Of a DNA stretch of 64,000 bases, positions 11,342-25,900 are shown one piece after another. Numbering within the stretch: position 1 is the first letter of the stretch; each line of letters starts with the position of its first letter. Location: positions 124,001 to 188,000 of the forward strand of contig DAIDHP010000004.1 of NCBI GenBank assembly GCA_027459625.1. Reading direction: 5' to 3'. Origin of the DNA: Chthonomonadales bacterium (GTDB lineage Bacteria; Armatimonadota; Chthonomonadetes; Chthonomonadales; CAJBBX01). Made by a program: the position numbers and the translations under genes. The notes beneath the pieces were generated by a model. It was not told where the DNA came from. It saw only the letters and a list, made by a program, of their open reading frames with translations, and did not search any database.

Positions 11342-12665
11342 ATGGACAAAAATGTCATTTGATCAATGCGCCGACCTTGTGCGTGATACGGTGCATCCAT
11401 CTGAAGTAAGCGGACGACCATATATTGGACTTGAGCATATAAGCGAGGGACAACTCTCTTTGTCCGGTTACGGCTCAGCCGATCAAGTAACAAGTATCAA
11501 GTCACGCTTTCAAAAAGGGGACATCCTTTTTGGGAAACTCAGACCATACTTTCGCAAAGTCGTAATTGCTACATTTGATGGTGTTTGCTCGACAGATATT
11601 TGGGTAGTGCGGCATAAGCGAGGGATCGACCAAAGATATCTTTTCTACTGGATGGCCTCACCTGATTTTATCGAGGAATCAACCCGAGCTTCGGAAGGCA
11701 CAAAAATGCCACGGGCACAGTGGGAGTTTGTTGGGAGGATCACAAAGCTAATCCCTCCCCTCCAGGAGCAGCGCGCCATTGCTCATATCCTGGGGACGCT
11801 GGATGGCAAGATCGAACTGAACCGACGAATGAGCAAAACCCTGGAGGAGATGGCGCGGGCGATCTTCAAAAGCTGGTTCGTGGATTTCGATCCGGTGCGG
11901 GCGAACATGGAACGGAAAAACTCAACGCAAGGACACCAGGAAGCAAGGGCGCAAAGTGGTGAAGAAACTCCTCCCTTCCTTGCGTCTTCGCACCTTTGCG
12001 GCTTTGCGCTGAATCCGGAAATCGCCAGGCTTTTCCCGGATTCGTTCGAGGATTCGGAGCTGGGGAAGATACCCAGGGGGTGGATAGCATCTACGATTGG
12101 CCAAAATTTTCACATTGTTATGGGTCAATCACCGCCTGGAAATACATATAATGAAATCGGAAATGGTATGCCATTTTATCAAGGAAGAACAGATTTTGGC
12201 TTTCGTTATCCTTCTCACAGAGTTTTTTGTACAGCCCCAACACGGTTAGCTGAGCCAGGTGATACTCTTGTAAGTGTCAGAGCCCCTGTAGGTGATGTTA
12301 ATATGGCAAGTGAGCAATGTGCCATTGGACGGGGTGTGGCTGCTATTCGTCATCACAGTGGTAGTCGTTCCTTTACCTACTATTTAGTGCATCAATTGGG
12401 AGAGCATTTTCTCAAGTTTGAAGCCGAAGGAACAGTTTTCGGGTGCATTAACAAATTGGATTTCGAGAGACTGCCTTTTATAGTTCCATCACAAGAGATT
12501 CTATATGAGTTCGATCGTAGGGTATCACCGATTGATGATAAAATTGAAATCATTGAAAAACAAACTAAAATGCTAGTCATCTTACGCGATACATTATTGC
12601 CAAAGCTTATTTCCGGCGAGTTGCGGGTGAAGGATGCGGAGCGGATTGTCGGGAGGTGCACATGA
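11331..12665 (+). CDS. hsdS: Type I restriction-modification specificity subunit HsdS
   Basis: The 444-residue protein directs the HsdM/HsdR complex to its bipartite DNA target. It has two target-recognition domains separated by the conserved central helix region (LIPPLQEQRAIAHILGTLDG near residue 140) and ends with the second conserved region (DTLLPKLISGELRV). The start overlaps the DUF1016 stop, and the stop overlaps the next gene by ATGA. Between the central helix (WFVDFDPVRA) and TRD2 (LGKIPRGW) the protein carries about 30 extra residues encoded by an inverted GCAAAG-type repeat at 11919-12015. The frame remains open through it, so the protein is probably functional with a longer linker. 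Confidence 0.93.
   Translation: MAGEWTKMSFDQCADLVRDTVHPSEVSGRPYIGLEHISEGQLSLSGYGSADQVTSIKSRFQKGDILFGKLRPYFRKVVIATFDGVCSTDIWVVRHKRGIDQRYLFYWMASPDFIEESTRASEGTKMPRAQWEFVGRITKLIPPLQEQRAIAHILGTLDGKIELNRRMSKTLEEMARAIFKSWFVDFDPVRANMERKNSTQGHQEARAQSGEETPPFLASSHLCGFALNPEIARLFPDSFEDSELGKIPRGWIASTIGQNFHIVMGQSPPGNTYNEIGNGMPFYQGRTDFGFRYPSHRVFCTAPTRLAEPGDTLVSVRAPVGDVNMASEQCAIGRGVAAIRHHSGSRSFTYYLVHQLGEHFLKFEAEGTVFGCINKLDFERLPFIVPSQEILYEFDRRVSPIDDKIEIIEKQTKMLVILRDTLLPKLISGELRVKDAERIVGRCT
11919..12015. repeat. GCAAAG-type inverted repeat inserted in frame in hsdS
   Basis: The left arm (from 11921) has repeated GCAAGG/GCAAAG words on the plus strand. The right arm (to 12015) has the complementary words (CTTGCGTCTTCGCACC, TTTGCGGCTTTGCG). 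Together they form an imperfect long palindrome. Such purine-rich GCAAAGACGCAAAGG strings are common intergenic repeats in many bacterial genomes. Here the element lies inside a gene without breaking the frame and encodes the linker from KNSTQGHQ to LCGFAL. Confidence 0.6.
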
Positions 12666-13653
12666 TGAACAAAACACCGCGAATTAGACGTGCCTTTTCC
12701 ATTTCAGGTGAACTACTCATGAAATCTCGAGAGGCGGCCTTGGCAGCGGTCCAAATATACAACAGCCCATTGATCACGTTCAAGTCGGAGATATTTATTG
12801 TCCTGATGAATATTGCGTGGACATACTTGTTCCATTCTTATTATCGAAAAAAAAGCATTGAATACCGCTATTTTCAACAAAGGGCGAAACATCGCATTTT
12901 TGATAAGACGAAGTCCGGGGCGCACAAGTATTGGGAGTTGGAGCACTGCCTTAATGAACAGAAGTCCCCGCTTGACAAAGATACAGCTAATAACTTGCGT
13001 TTTCTCATTGGCATACGCCATGAAATCGAGCACCAAATGACCTCGCATTTAGATTCTTTCGTTAGTGCTAAGTTTCAAGCGTGCTGTTTGAACTACAATG
13101 TGTATGTGAAAAAGTTGTTTGGCGAAAAGTATGGGATCGATAAATACTTGGCGTTCAGTCTTCAGTTCTCGTCGATATCGAGGAAACAGTCTGATGGTTT
13201 GCAAACTCCGGAAAAAATGCCTTCGCACATTAAGGCATACGTAGAAGACTTTGAGAGCAAGCTATCCGAAGAGGAATTCAACAGTCCACGATTCGCATAT
13301 AGAGTGTTCTTTGTCGCAAAGATGGCAAACCACAAAGGACAGGCAGATCAGGTCATCGAGTTTGTAAAATCAGATTCGGAATTAACTATGAATATGAAAA
13401 AGGCCTACGCCGTGATTAAGGAAACGGAGCGGCCGAAGTATTTACCAGGCGGAATAGTGAAGTTGATGAATGATGAAGGGTTCTTTCGATTCAACATATA
13501 TTCACATATGAACCTGTGGAAGTTTATGGACGCGAAGAATCCTAGCAAGGGGTTCGGTGTAGAGGTACAGAAGATCTGGTATTGGTATGATAGTTGGGTT
13601 GAGCAGGTAAGGAAGCACTGCCAGGAGAACGCAGCCAAGTACGGGGGAAAAAA

Positions 13654-13657
<4 letters not shown>
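12662..13657 (+). CDS. DUF3644 protein of the restriction island (HEPN-like motif)
   Basis: The 331-residue product resembles the DUF3644 family often found beside type I restriction genes. Conserved stretches are [32 protein letters not shown] and [25 protein letters not shown] (residues 119-124) is an R-X4-H arrangement like the catalytic motif of HEPN ribonucleases, so a toxin or RNase role is possible; this is inference. The ATG overlaps the hsdS stop (ATGA) with GGGAGG upstream, and its own stop overlaps the hsdR start in the same way, so all are translationally coupled. Base composition is more AT-rich than hsdM or hsdR, suggesting a separate origin. Confidence 0.75.
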
Positions 13658-16803
<3,146 letters not shown>

Positions 16804-16810
16804 CAGACGT

Positions 16811-16853
16811 ATGTTCACGAATAGCCTCGGATAGGGGGCAATTCCGTGAACAT
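16811..16853. repeat. Inverted repeat between convergent genes
   Basis: ATGTTCACG (16811-16819) and CGTGAACAT (16845-16853) form a perfect 9-bp stem right after hsdR. There is no T-run, so it is at best a weak or rho-assisted end for one of the two converging transcripts. Confidence 0.35.
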
Positions 16854-16932
16854 CGTGTTTATGTGGTTCACCGAGAGTCAATCGGATCGCCCCTCTTCTC
16901 GTTTCCCTCGGTTTGGCGGGCACGTCAAAGCG

Positions 16933-19900
16933 CTAGGTTTCCTTGGCTGCCATATGGATGTCGGGGGTGACGCGCCGTAATCCGTCACTCTTTCCCCCGG
17001 AACCGAGAACCACCCTGACCTGATGTCGTCCGCCGTCATCCTGCAGGGATATCCGACCCTCCGTCAAAAGCCGCCCATCCATCTCCACTCGAATCACGCC
17101 TCGGCGCACGCCCTCGGGGTTTTCCACCGTGATGACGTAAGACGCGCTTTTATAGGCGTATGTCAAGGTGAATCGCCTCCATTTGCTCGAAATGACGGGA
17201 TCAATCTCGAGAATCTCCCCTCGTTTTTTGAAGCCGAGGATATGCTCGATCCATATGCGGTACATCCATCCCGCTGAACCGCTGTACCAGGACCATCCGC
17301 CTCTTCCGACCTTTCCGGGCAGCGCGTACACGTCTCCCGCCGTTACGTAAGGCTCCACGGCGTATGTCAGGGCGTTGTCGATGGTCCTGGCGCGTTCGAT
17401 CGGGTTCATCATCTCCAGCATCTCAACGGCGGTGTCTCCGTCTCCTATTAGGGCGAACGCCAGCGGCAGCCAGAGGGAACCGTGCGTGTACTGACCGCCG
17501 TTCTCTCGTATGCCGGGCGGATAGCCTTTAATGTATCCCGGATCCTTGGTTGTCTTGTCGAATGGGGGAGTAAAGAGTTTGATGATTCCCGCATCCTTGT
17601 CCATCAGGAGCCGCTTTGCGGATTCGATCGATTGTTTCGCTCTTTGCGCATCCGCCGCACCGCTGATGACCGCCCATGACTGCGGAAGGGAATCGATCTG
17701 ATCCTCATCGGAGTGGATGGAGCCCACGGGCGTGCCGTCGTCGTACCACGCACGGCGATACCACTCCCCGTCCCAGGCGGCGGCTTCCACATTCCGCGTA
17801 ATCTCCTGAGCCTTCATGCGAAGTCGATTGCTCTCGTTTTCGTCCAGTCCCGGTAGATTCGAGAAATCATTGAGTATGCGAATGAGGAACCACGCCAGCC
17901 AAACGCTCTCGCCTTTGCCCTCGGCGCCGATTCTGTTCATGCCGTCATTCCAATCCCCGTCGCCCATCAGCGGAATGCCATATTCCCCCAGAGCCTGAAG
18001 GGATCTGTTTATCGCCCGCATGCAGTGTTCCAGAAGGGAGAAACGCTCCGGGAGGACGGTTGGGATCGACATCCTGTCATGTTCATCCGCCCCAAGCGGA
18101 TCCGCTTTGATGAAGGGAACCTCCTCGCTTAGTATTTGATAGTCGCCCGTTACTTGGACGTAATGGTGTACCACCCATGGCAGCCAGAGGAGGTCGTCCG
18201 ATATGCGGGTGCGCACCCCGAGCCCCGCAGGTTCATGCCACCAATGCTGAACGTCCCCTTCCGTAAACTGTCTTGCGGCGGAGCGCAGGATGTGCTCCCT
18301 TGTCAAATTCGGCTTCGCATACGCCAAAGCCATGGAGTCCTGAAGTTGATCTCGGAAACCGTACGCCCCTCCGGACTGATAAAACGCGGAGCGAGCCCAC
18401 ATTCGGCATGCCAGGTTCTGGTAAGGCAGCCATCGGTTAAGCATCAGATCGATTGATTTTGTCGGTGTCTCCACCTGCACCCCGTTTAATGTTCGTTTCC
18501 ACCACTCCTGCGAGGCTTTGAACATGGATTCGCAGACGCCATCGGCTCGGAATCTTCGGATGATGGAGCGCATCTCCTCCTGGGATTCCGCCTCGCCGAG
18601 CAGGAAATCAATGGATACGGACTGTTTCGGCTCGATCTCCACATAGGTTTGGATCGCTCCGCAGGGGTCCAGGGCTGGTCCCACGCGGCGGGAGAGCATG
18701 GTTCGTGTCATTGCAAGAGGGGTCGACATGCTTCCGTTTCTTCCGATGAATTCGGTGCGATCTCCCGTGTATGAGGTCACACGGTGATTGCAGAAAATGA
18801 AAGCGACGCAAGGGCCGTAATCCATATGGTAATGATTGACCGCTGTTAACGCTTGCAAGTCGGAATCCCATGTGGTTACGATGTGCGGCTGCGTGTTTTC
18901 CCTGTTCACCCCAAGGGTCCACTCGCAGTAAAATGTGATGCGGAGTTTTCTGCGTTGAGAGGACTCATTTCTCAGTGTCAGGGTGTGAACTTTTACCGGC
19001 ATTCCCCCTTGATCATCCACCGGCACGTAAGTCAACAAGTTTTGTTCGATGGCGTGGCTATTGTGCTCGAATCGAGTGTATCCAATCCCATGACGGCAGC
19101 GATACGCATCCTTCTCTCGAATAGGATAGGGGGTTGGGGACCAGCTGGAGCCGATATCCTCGTCTCTGATATAAAACGCCTCCCCGCCCGGGGATTCCAC
19201 GGGATCGTTGCTCCACGGAGTGATTCGGTTTGATTGGCTGTTTTCGTACCAAGTGAACGCCGCGCCCGACTCCGTGATTGCGGTTCCAAATCGGGGATTG
19301 GCGATGATGTTCGTCCAAGGGGCAGGCGTGTTCGTGTCGGGGCCGAGATAGATCGCATACTCCCACCCGTCTTGAGTGAATCCGCCGTATCCGTTGAAAT
19401 AGAGCAATTCAAGGAAGGGCAGCAGTTTGGAGGGCTCGTCCTTGACCAATCCAGACGGCTTGAATTGGTCCGCCACTTGATGGGGCGCCAAGACACCCGC
19501 CAATTGTTGCGCCAAAGGACCTCTTGAGGCGACCATGACAACGCGTGCGACGCAGAGCATCAGATCCAAATCCTCGACGGGTATTTGGTCCGCGGCACGC
19601 AGGAAAACGCCTCCGGGTTGATCGATTCCCGTGTACTGCGAGTGAGCCTGTATCAGTCTCCTCAAATGGTCGTGCAGGGGTTGGGAATAGACGGCGGTCT
19701 CCTGATTGAGGATCAGAAGATCCACCTTCAAGCCTCTCAGCCTCCAATAGCTGTGCGCCTGGAGAGCCTGTGTCACCAGGTCGATATCGCTGGAATCCTC
19801 GATCAGCACCGCCGCAATGGGCAAATCTCCCGAGATGCCGTAAGCCCACAATGCCGATTGTCCCTTTTCATTTTTCCTAAGCCTCTCGGACGATGTTCTG

Positions 19901-22900
19901 AACTGCATTTGGGGGTAGAGAATATGCCCCGCGAGTTGCTGGTACTGGTTTGCATCCTCCTGTTGGATGCGCAGGTGCCTGAGTTCGATCTGCCCGTTCG
20001 TCCAAGCAATGTCGAAGGCTCGCGTAATATTGTTCGGATCGGCGTATTTTTCAATTAGATGAAGCAGTTCCGGTCGTGATTCCGCCGCGAGGGTCACGAA
20101 CGTGAGTTGTATTTTTTGCCCCCCATCCAAATTCACTTGACGTCTGATGCTGAAGACGGGGTCCAATACCGCCCCCGTTGAACAGCTCAACGGCTCCTTG
20201 ATCGACTTGGGACTGCGAAGGGTTCCGTTTCGGCCGATGAACCCCAATCTGTCCGTTTCGAATTCGAAAGCCCTGTCGGAGGTCTCAGACATGGCGCAAA
20301 GATGTCCCGCCCAGACCTGCATGTCCTCGGGGGATCGCCGTCTTCTCCACGCCATAAGAGCGGAGTATTCCGGTACGGCTTCGGTTTGCACAAAGAGCTT
20401 TACGAATGCGGGGTGAGAGATATCGCCGTTATGAGTGGTCATTGCGAGTTCGAGATAACTGGTAAGCTCAATCGAGCGTTTTCGCAGCGAGCGATTGTAC
20501 AGCGAGATACGGCGAATCTCCGCATTGTCCTCGGGTGATACGATAACTTCCATGTTCGATTCGATCCCCGCCTCGCGACACCTGATTTCAGCCTTTTCGT
20601 TGGAGAAGATCACGGCGTACTTTTTCTCAGCGGATTGAATGGGATGATGAGAAAGGGACCATTCGCTGCCCGAATCCATATCGCGGAGGTAAACGAAGGA
20701 GCCGTAGTTATCCCGTGTCGTATCCGCACGCCATCGCGTGATGTCGATATCCCTCCATCGGCTATACCCCCCTCCGGCGTGGGTGAGCATAAGAGAGTAT
20801 TCCTTGTTCGCCAATAGCAGAGTCTTCGGAGCCAGCGTGTTGGTTATTTCGAGCCTTCCCATTCCGGATACGGTTGGAATGGGGGTTAACCGAGGCGGCG
20901 GCGCTTCGCGAGCGTAATCCTTCGCGACGGGAGGATGGATGGGTATCCTTTCATAAAGCAGGGATTCCACAGCCTTGACGCGAGGGTCGGAGTGAAAACG
21001 CTTCTGAATGATATTGCTGTTCAATACATTATCCAGGGACAACAGGATCATTCCCTGGTGATGCGCCATGTAGGAGTAGACGATCACGCCTCGCTCACCT
21101 TGCGAGCTTGTCTGTCTGGTGTAATCGATCGCTTCGAAGTATCCGTATCGGCTTCTTTGTCCGAGCCGCCCGAGCTTTTCCATCCGACGCAGATTCCGAT
21201 ACGCCAAGGAGGGGTGCGTCATCAAAGCCAGCGCGGTGGCATAGGGCGCCACCACCAAGTCCTCCTCCAAACCCCGTTTCAACCCCAAACCCGGCACGCC
21301 GAACGCGCGATACTGATAGGTTTGGTGCGAATCCAAGGCGCTGTACGCCGCTTCGGAAATTCCCCATGGAATCCCCCTTCTACGGGAATACTCGACTTGC
21401 AATTGAACGGCGGTGACGCAGGCTTGATCGATGAGCGAGTTCTCAAAGCGCTTCATCATCAGCAAGGGCATGAGGTATTCGAACATCGTCCCGCTCCAGG
21501 ATAGGAGAGGCCGTTTGCCAAATGCGAGACCATAGGGACGCCCCAAAGCCCACCAGTGCTCGGCGGGCACCTGCCCCGAGGCGATGGCTGTCAGGCTTCC
21601 CAAACGCGCCTCGCTCGCCAGGAGGTCGTAGAAGGAGTTGTCCATTCGCCGGTCGGTTACATTGTATCCGGTGTGAAACACCCGTCTTTCAGGATCGTAC
21701 AGATAATCCATGCGAATGTTCGTAGCCAAATCATGCATGGACTGAATGAGATTATTCCCTGTTTCCAACAGCTTTATCGCTTCCAAACGGGCTTCGTCCG
21801 CCAATTGTGCAAGTCGATTTAACCACTCCTGCAAGGATTCGGGAAGGCTCAGAGTATCCATTCGTGAATGGATGGCGAGGAAGGATGACAGTCCCGGCAC
21901 CGCGCCTGTAGCGATATTGCGCAGGCTAGGACAACTTGATAGGGCTTGTCTTCGCCATTCATGCGCCTCCTGTCCGAGTGGAAGAAGGCTTACTTGCATG
22001 GGAGGTACGAGCATTTGCGCCCAGCCAAGGTATATGTTGATGAGTTCATCCCATTGCTTGGAGTGATAAAGGATCATGGAAGCCCACTCGCAACAGGATG
22101 CGTCCATTCCCGGGGTGTCGCAAACATCATTTTTCGTAACAAGAGAGAGCTTAAGGAAGTTCCTTAGTTTTTTGATTTGCCCGGGGAAGGATTCCGGAAT
22201 ATGGGAAAGCAGTTTACCGAGTTCTGAGTGTAAAGTATCGCAATGTGGTTCATGTTTTCTGGCGCTCTCCATGGCTAGCCCGAGGACGGAGTGTGTGTCG
22301 GCTAATCCTCTCAACGCCTTCGCATCGATTAAGGGGGCGTCCATCATATCCAAGACGGCGTGTTCCATCGTCCACAAGGAGGCTTGCAGATTCCCGCTGT
22401 CCACCATTGAGATGTATGCGGGCTGCAAGGGCTCGATAGTGGAGGTGTCGTACCAGTTCAAAAGATGCCCCTCGAATTTTTCCAGTTCCTGCAAGGTTTG
22501 AACGGTGTTTAAACACCTGAGAATGGTCGCCGCGATGGTCTCATAACCGAAATCGTACGCCGCTGCGCAAGAGAGAAGATATAACCCTATGTTCGTGGGG
22601 GATGTGCGTCTGGCGATTTCCCGAGTCATGAACTCCTGGTAATTGTCGGGGGGCAGCCAGTGGGTGGATTCCGTGACGAACTGATCGAAAAACCTCCAAG
22701 TTTGGCGTGCCGTCAAACGTAAATGCCGCTGTTCCGTCGAAGTAATCGGAATCTGCATCCTAAGTTTGCGCGGTTGATTCAGGAACGATACGGCTCCTGG
22801 GGCGATCAGCCATAGAACAATGAATATCCCACTGAACACGATCGTTTGCGGGGCGAAAGCCGCGATGAGAAGGGCTATCCCCACGGCAAACGCGGATTGC

Positions 22901-25900
22901 CATAACAAGCGAAGAACGAACTCATTGTTGCGGTCTTTCGCCTTTCGATGCGTCTCCGCCGCAGTCTGCCATTCCATGAGATGCTTGTGGCTCACCCACT
23001 TCCTGTATGCGACGCGCGTGATTGCATCCAACGACAAGGAGGCCTGGTGCGGGGTGAATGAGATGTTTAAGGTTGTTCGGAGGAGACTATCGAGATATTC
23101 CCGAATGTGAACGGGGTTTCCCGATGCGGTCGCCAATATCATATCCAATAATTTGAGAATGAACGGCATGAAAAAGACACAGGATAGGAACAGGGTGACC
23201 CACCATAGCGTCGGAAAGGCTAGCCAGCCAAGGATGAAAGATGCAAGCATGAAGACGGGCAGCAGACTCCGGCGTAAATTGTCCAATATCTTCCATTTGT
23301 TAATGATGGAAATGGGGTTCGGTGGTTTGGGATGATACCCTTTTGGAGGGTTGGATTTCAGCCAATCCGCTATCTGCCAGTCTCCTCGAATCCAGCGATG
23401 CTGGCGACTGCAATAAGACAGGTAGTTTTGAGGAAACAGATCAAAAAGCTCGATATCGCTTGCGTATCCCACTCTGGCGTGGATTCCTTCAATTAGATCA
23501 TGGCTTAGCAGATGGGAATCCGGGAAACGCCCTTCAAGGATTGCGTGAAACGCATGCAGATCGTATATCCCTTTCCCGTGATAGGATCCCTCTCCGGATA
23601 GGTCTTGATAAATGTCGGAAATCACATGCGTATAGGGGTCGACACCTCTTGCATCCGTAAAGATGGAACTGAAAAATGTCGAGGTGGCGCTTGGCAAACT
23701 GGAAGAGACCAATGGCTGAATAATGGCGTAGCCTCGATCCAGTTTGAGTTTTTCCTCATTCACATGAGGACAATTTAAAGGATGAGCCAGCGTCTCGATC
23801 ATCCTTTTTGCGGTGTCGCAAGGGAGTTGAGTGTCGGAATCCAATGTGATCACAAAGCGAATGTTGCGCAGCCGCTCCGGATCGCCCGTTCGCAAAAGAT
23901 AATCCAGTTCCTTGCCGCCTTCTCCGACCAGAAATCGGTTTAACTGCTCTAACTTTCCTCTCTTGCGTTCCCAGCCCATCCAGCAATTTTCGCTGGGGCA
24001 CCACGTTCTGTCACGATGGAAAAGGAGGAAAGCCTCCTCGTCATATTTGGCATTAAGCTCCTCAATTCCGTGGATCGCCAGATCTAGCTGCTCCTCGTCC
24101 ACAGGCATTTGCATGGATGGAGCATCCACGTAATCGCTGAAGAGCGAGAAGAGTATGTTTTGATCTCTATTCGCCAGATACCTGATTTCAAGCCTTTCAA
24201 TCTCCTCTTTAATCGCTTCCGGGCTTGATAGCAGTGTGGGCACCACCACCAGGGTTTTGTATTCGGCTGGGATCCCGGACTTGAAATCCATTCTCGGGAT
24301 AGGCTGCGGGGGTAAAAGATGCGTGAATAGATAATTCGCCAGCTGCACTGCGATTTCGGACGCGGGCGGAATAAGCAGAAGACTCAGCAGTGCGGGGAAA
24401 ACCCATGATCCCAAAACGGAAAAAAGCTTGAGGATCGGAAATGCAAGCGTTAGCAAAGTCAATAACGTTATGGCGGATATATAGGACAGACCGGGACGGC
24501 TTGTTATTTTGCGGCGCAAGCTTTCCATCAAGGGCGGATGATAGCCTAGATGACGTTCCAGTTCGATTCTTCCCTTGTCTATGAGGTAATAACCCACATG
24601 ACGCGTGACATCATCCGATCCCTCGTCTGCCAATTCCAACGCTTTCATCGCCACTTCGTCTTCGGTTAAGCCCGTGCGCCGTGAAATGGTTTCGATCACA
24701 TGTCGATATTGATCCCGCGTGTGAAAATTCATTTTGGAATAGACGGAGGCTGGATCCGTCCACAGCACGGCATCCACCCGGCAAAGGTTCTCGAACACAT
24801 GCCGCCAATCCAGCTGCGAAAGCTGCCGCAGGCTTGTGATGCTGTTCGCGAGAGAGACCTGTTCCAAAGTCTGCTTGCGTTGCTCCTCGCGGATCGCATC
24901 CGCCAGCGGCATATTTAGCTTTCGCTCCAGCCATGTGCGCACGGGGTTGAGAGCGTTTTCCTCGTCGAATAGTCTGCTTGCAAGCTCATCGGCGAAATAG
25001 GGGGAGGGTTCGGGATGCTCATGCGCCAATTCCGCAAGGATATCCAAAAGATAATCCGGATCGTTTCGCACGGCGTTTTGAAGACGGTTCGACCAAAAGT
25101 CCGCCTTCTCCCTCTCCCATAGTCTCCGGTTTACATCCACAGCCAAATAATGGATGCATTCCACCAAACTCATTCGAAGCATCAAGGGGATTGCCCATAG
25201 CTCCCCCATCGTTAATGTGGCGTTGTGTTGCTCGGAGCGATAGGATTGATACGACTGGATAAAATTGGTGATGATATCCCTATCCAATCTTCCATCCGTG
25301 TCGGAAACCATCTCAAAGGCGATTGCGTAAATACGAGGCAGTTCGCTTAGGGCGCCTTGGTTAATCACAGGTAGTTCGTTATAGTATTTCCTAGGCAGGT
25401 TCCTCTTGATATCGTCTATGTGACTCTGAACGATATACATATTATCTAGCAGCCATTCCGCCGCCAAAGGCAACGATTGCTCAATTTTCGCCGTTTCCGC
25501 CAAGTTGCCTCGAATCTCTCTGAGCAGAGCCTCGCTAACGCGCAGCTTCTTGAGGAGAAACTGCCCGTGACTCTTCGCGGAAGAGACGGAGTGGATGGCG
25601 GCTGCAAGCCTGCCCGCCTGCCAATGCAGCTTATCCACCGTTAAAGGCTCGTCACGGAGAAATGGTTTCTGCGTTGGAGGTGGGAACTCCTTCATGTTTG
25701 GATGCAGGAACGTAATACCAGCAGACCCACCGGGGGATTCCTTGATGATCTGGTTGATTCTGCTTAACTCGTCTTGATTAGCCTGGATGACAATGGTGGA
25801 TTCACTATGCAGAGTCCATTTTTCATAATTTTTCAAAAGCGCATTATCCACGCCAAGATCGATCAGGGAGAAGATAATCCAACCCGCCGAAGCGCCTAGG

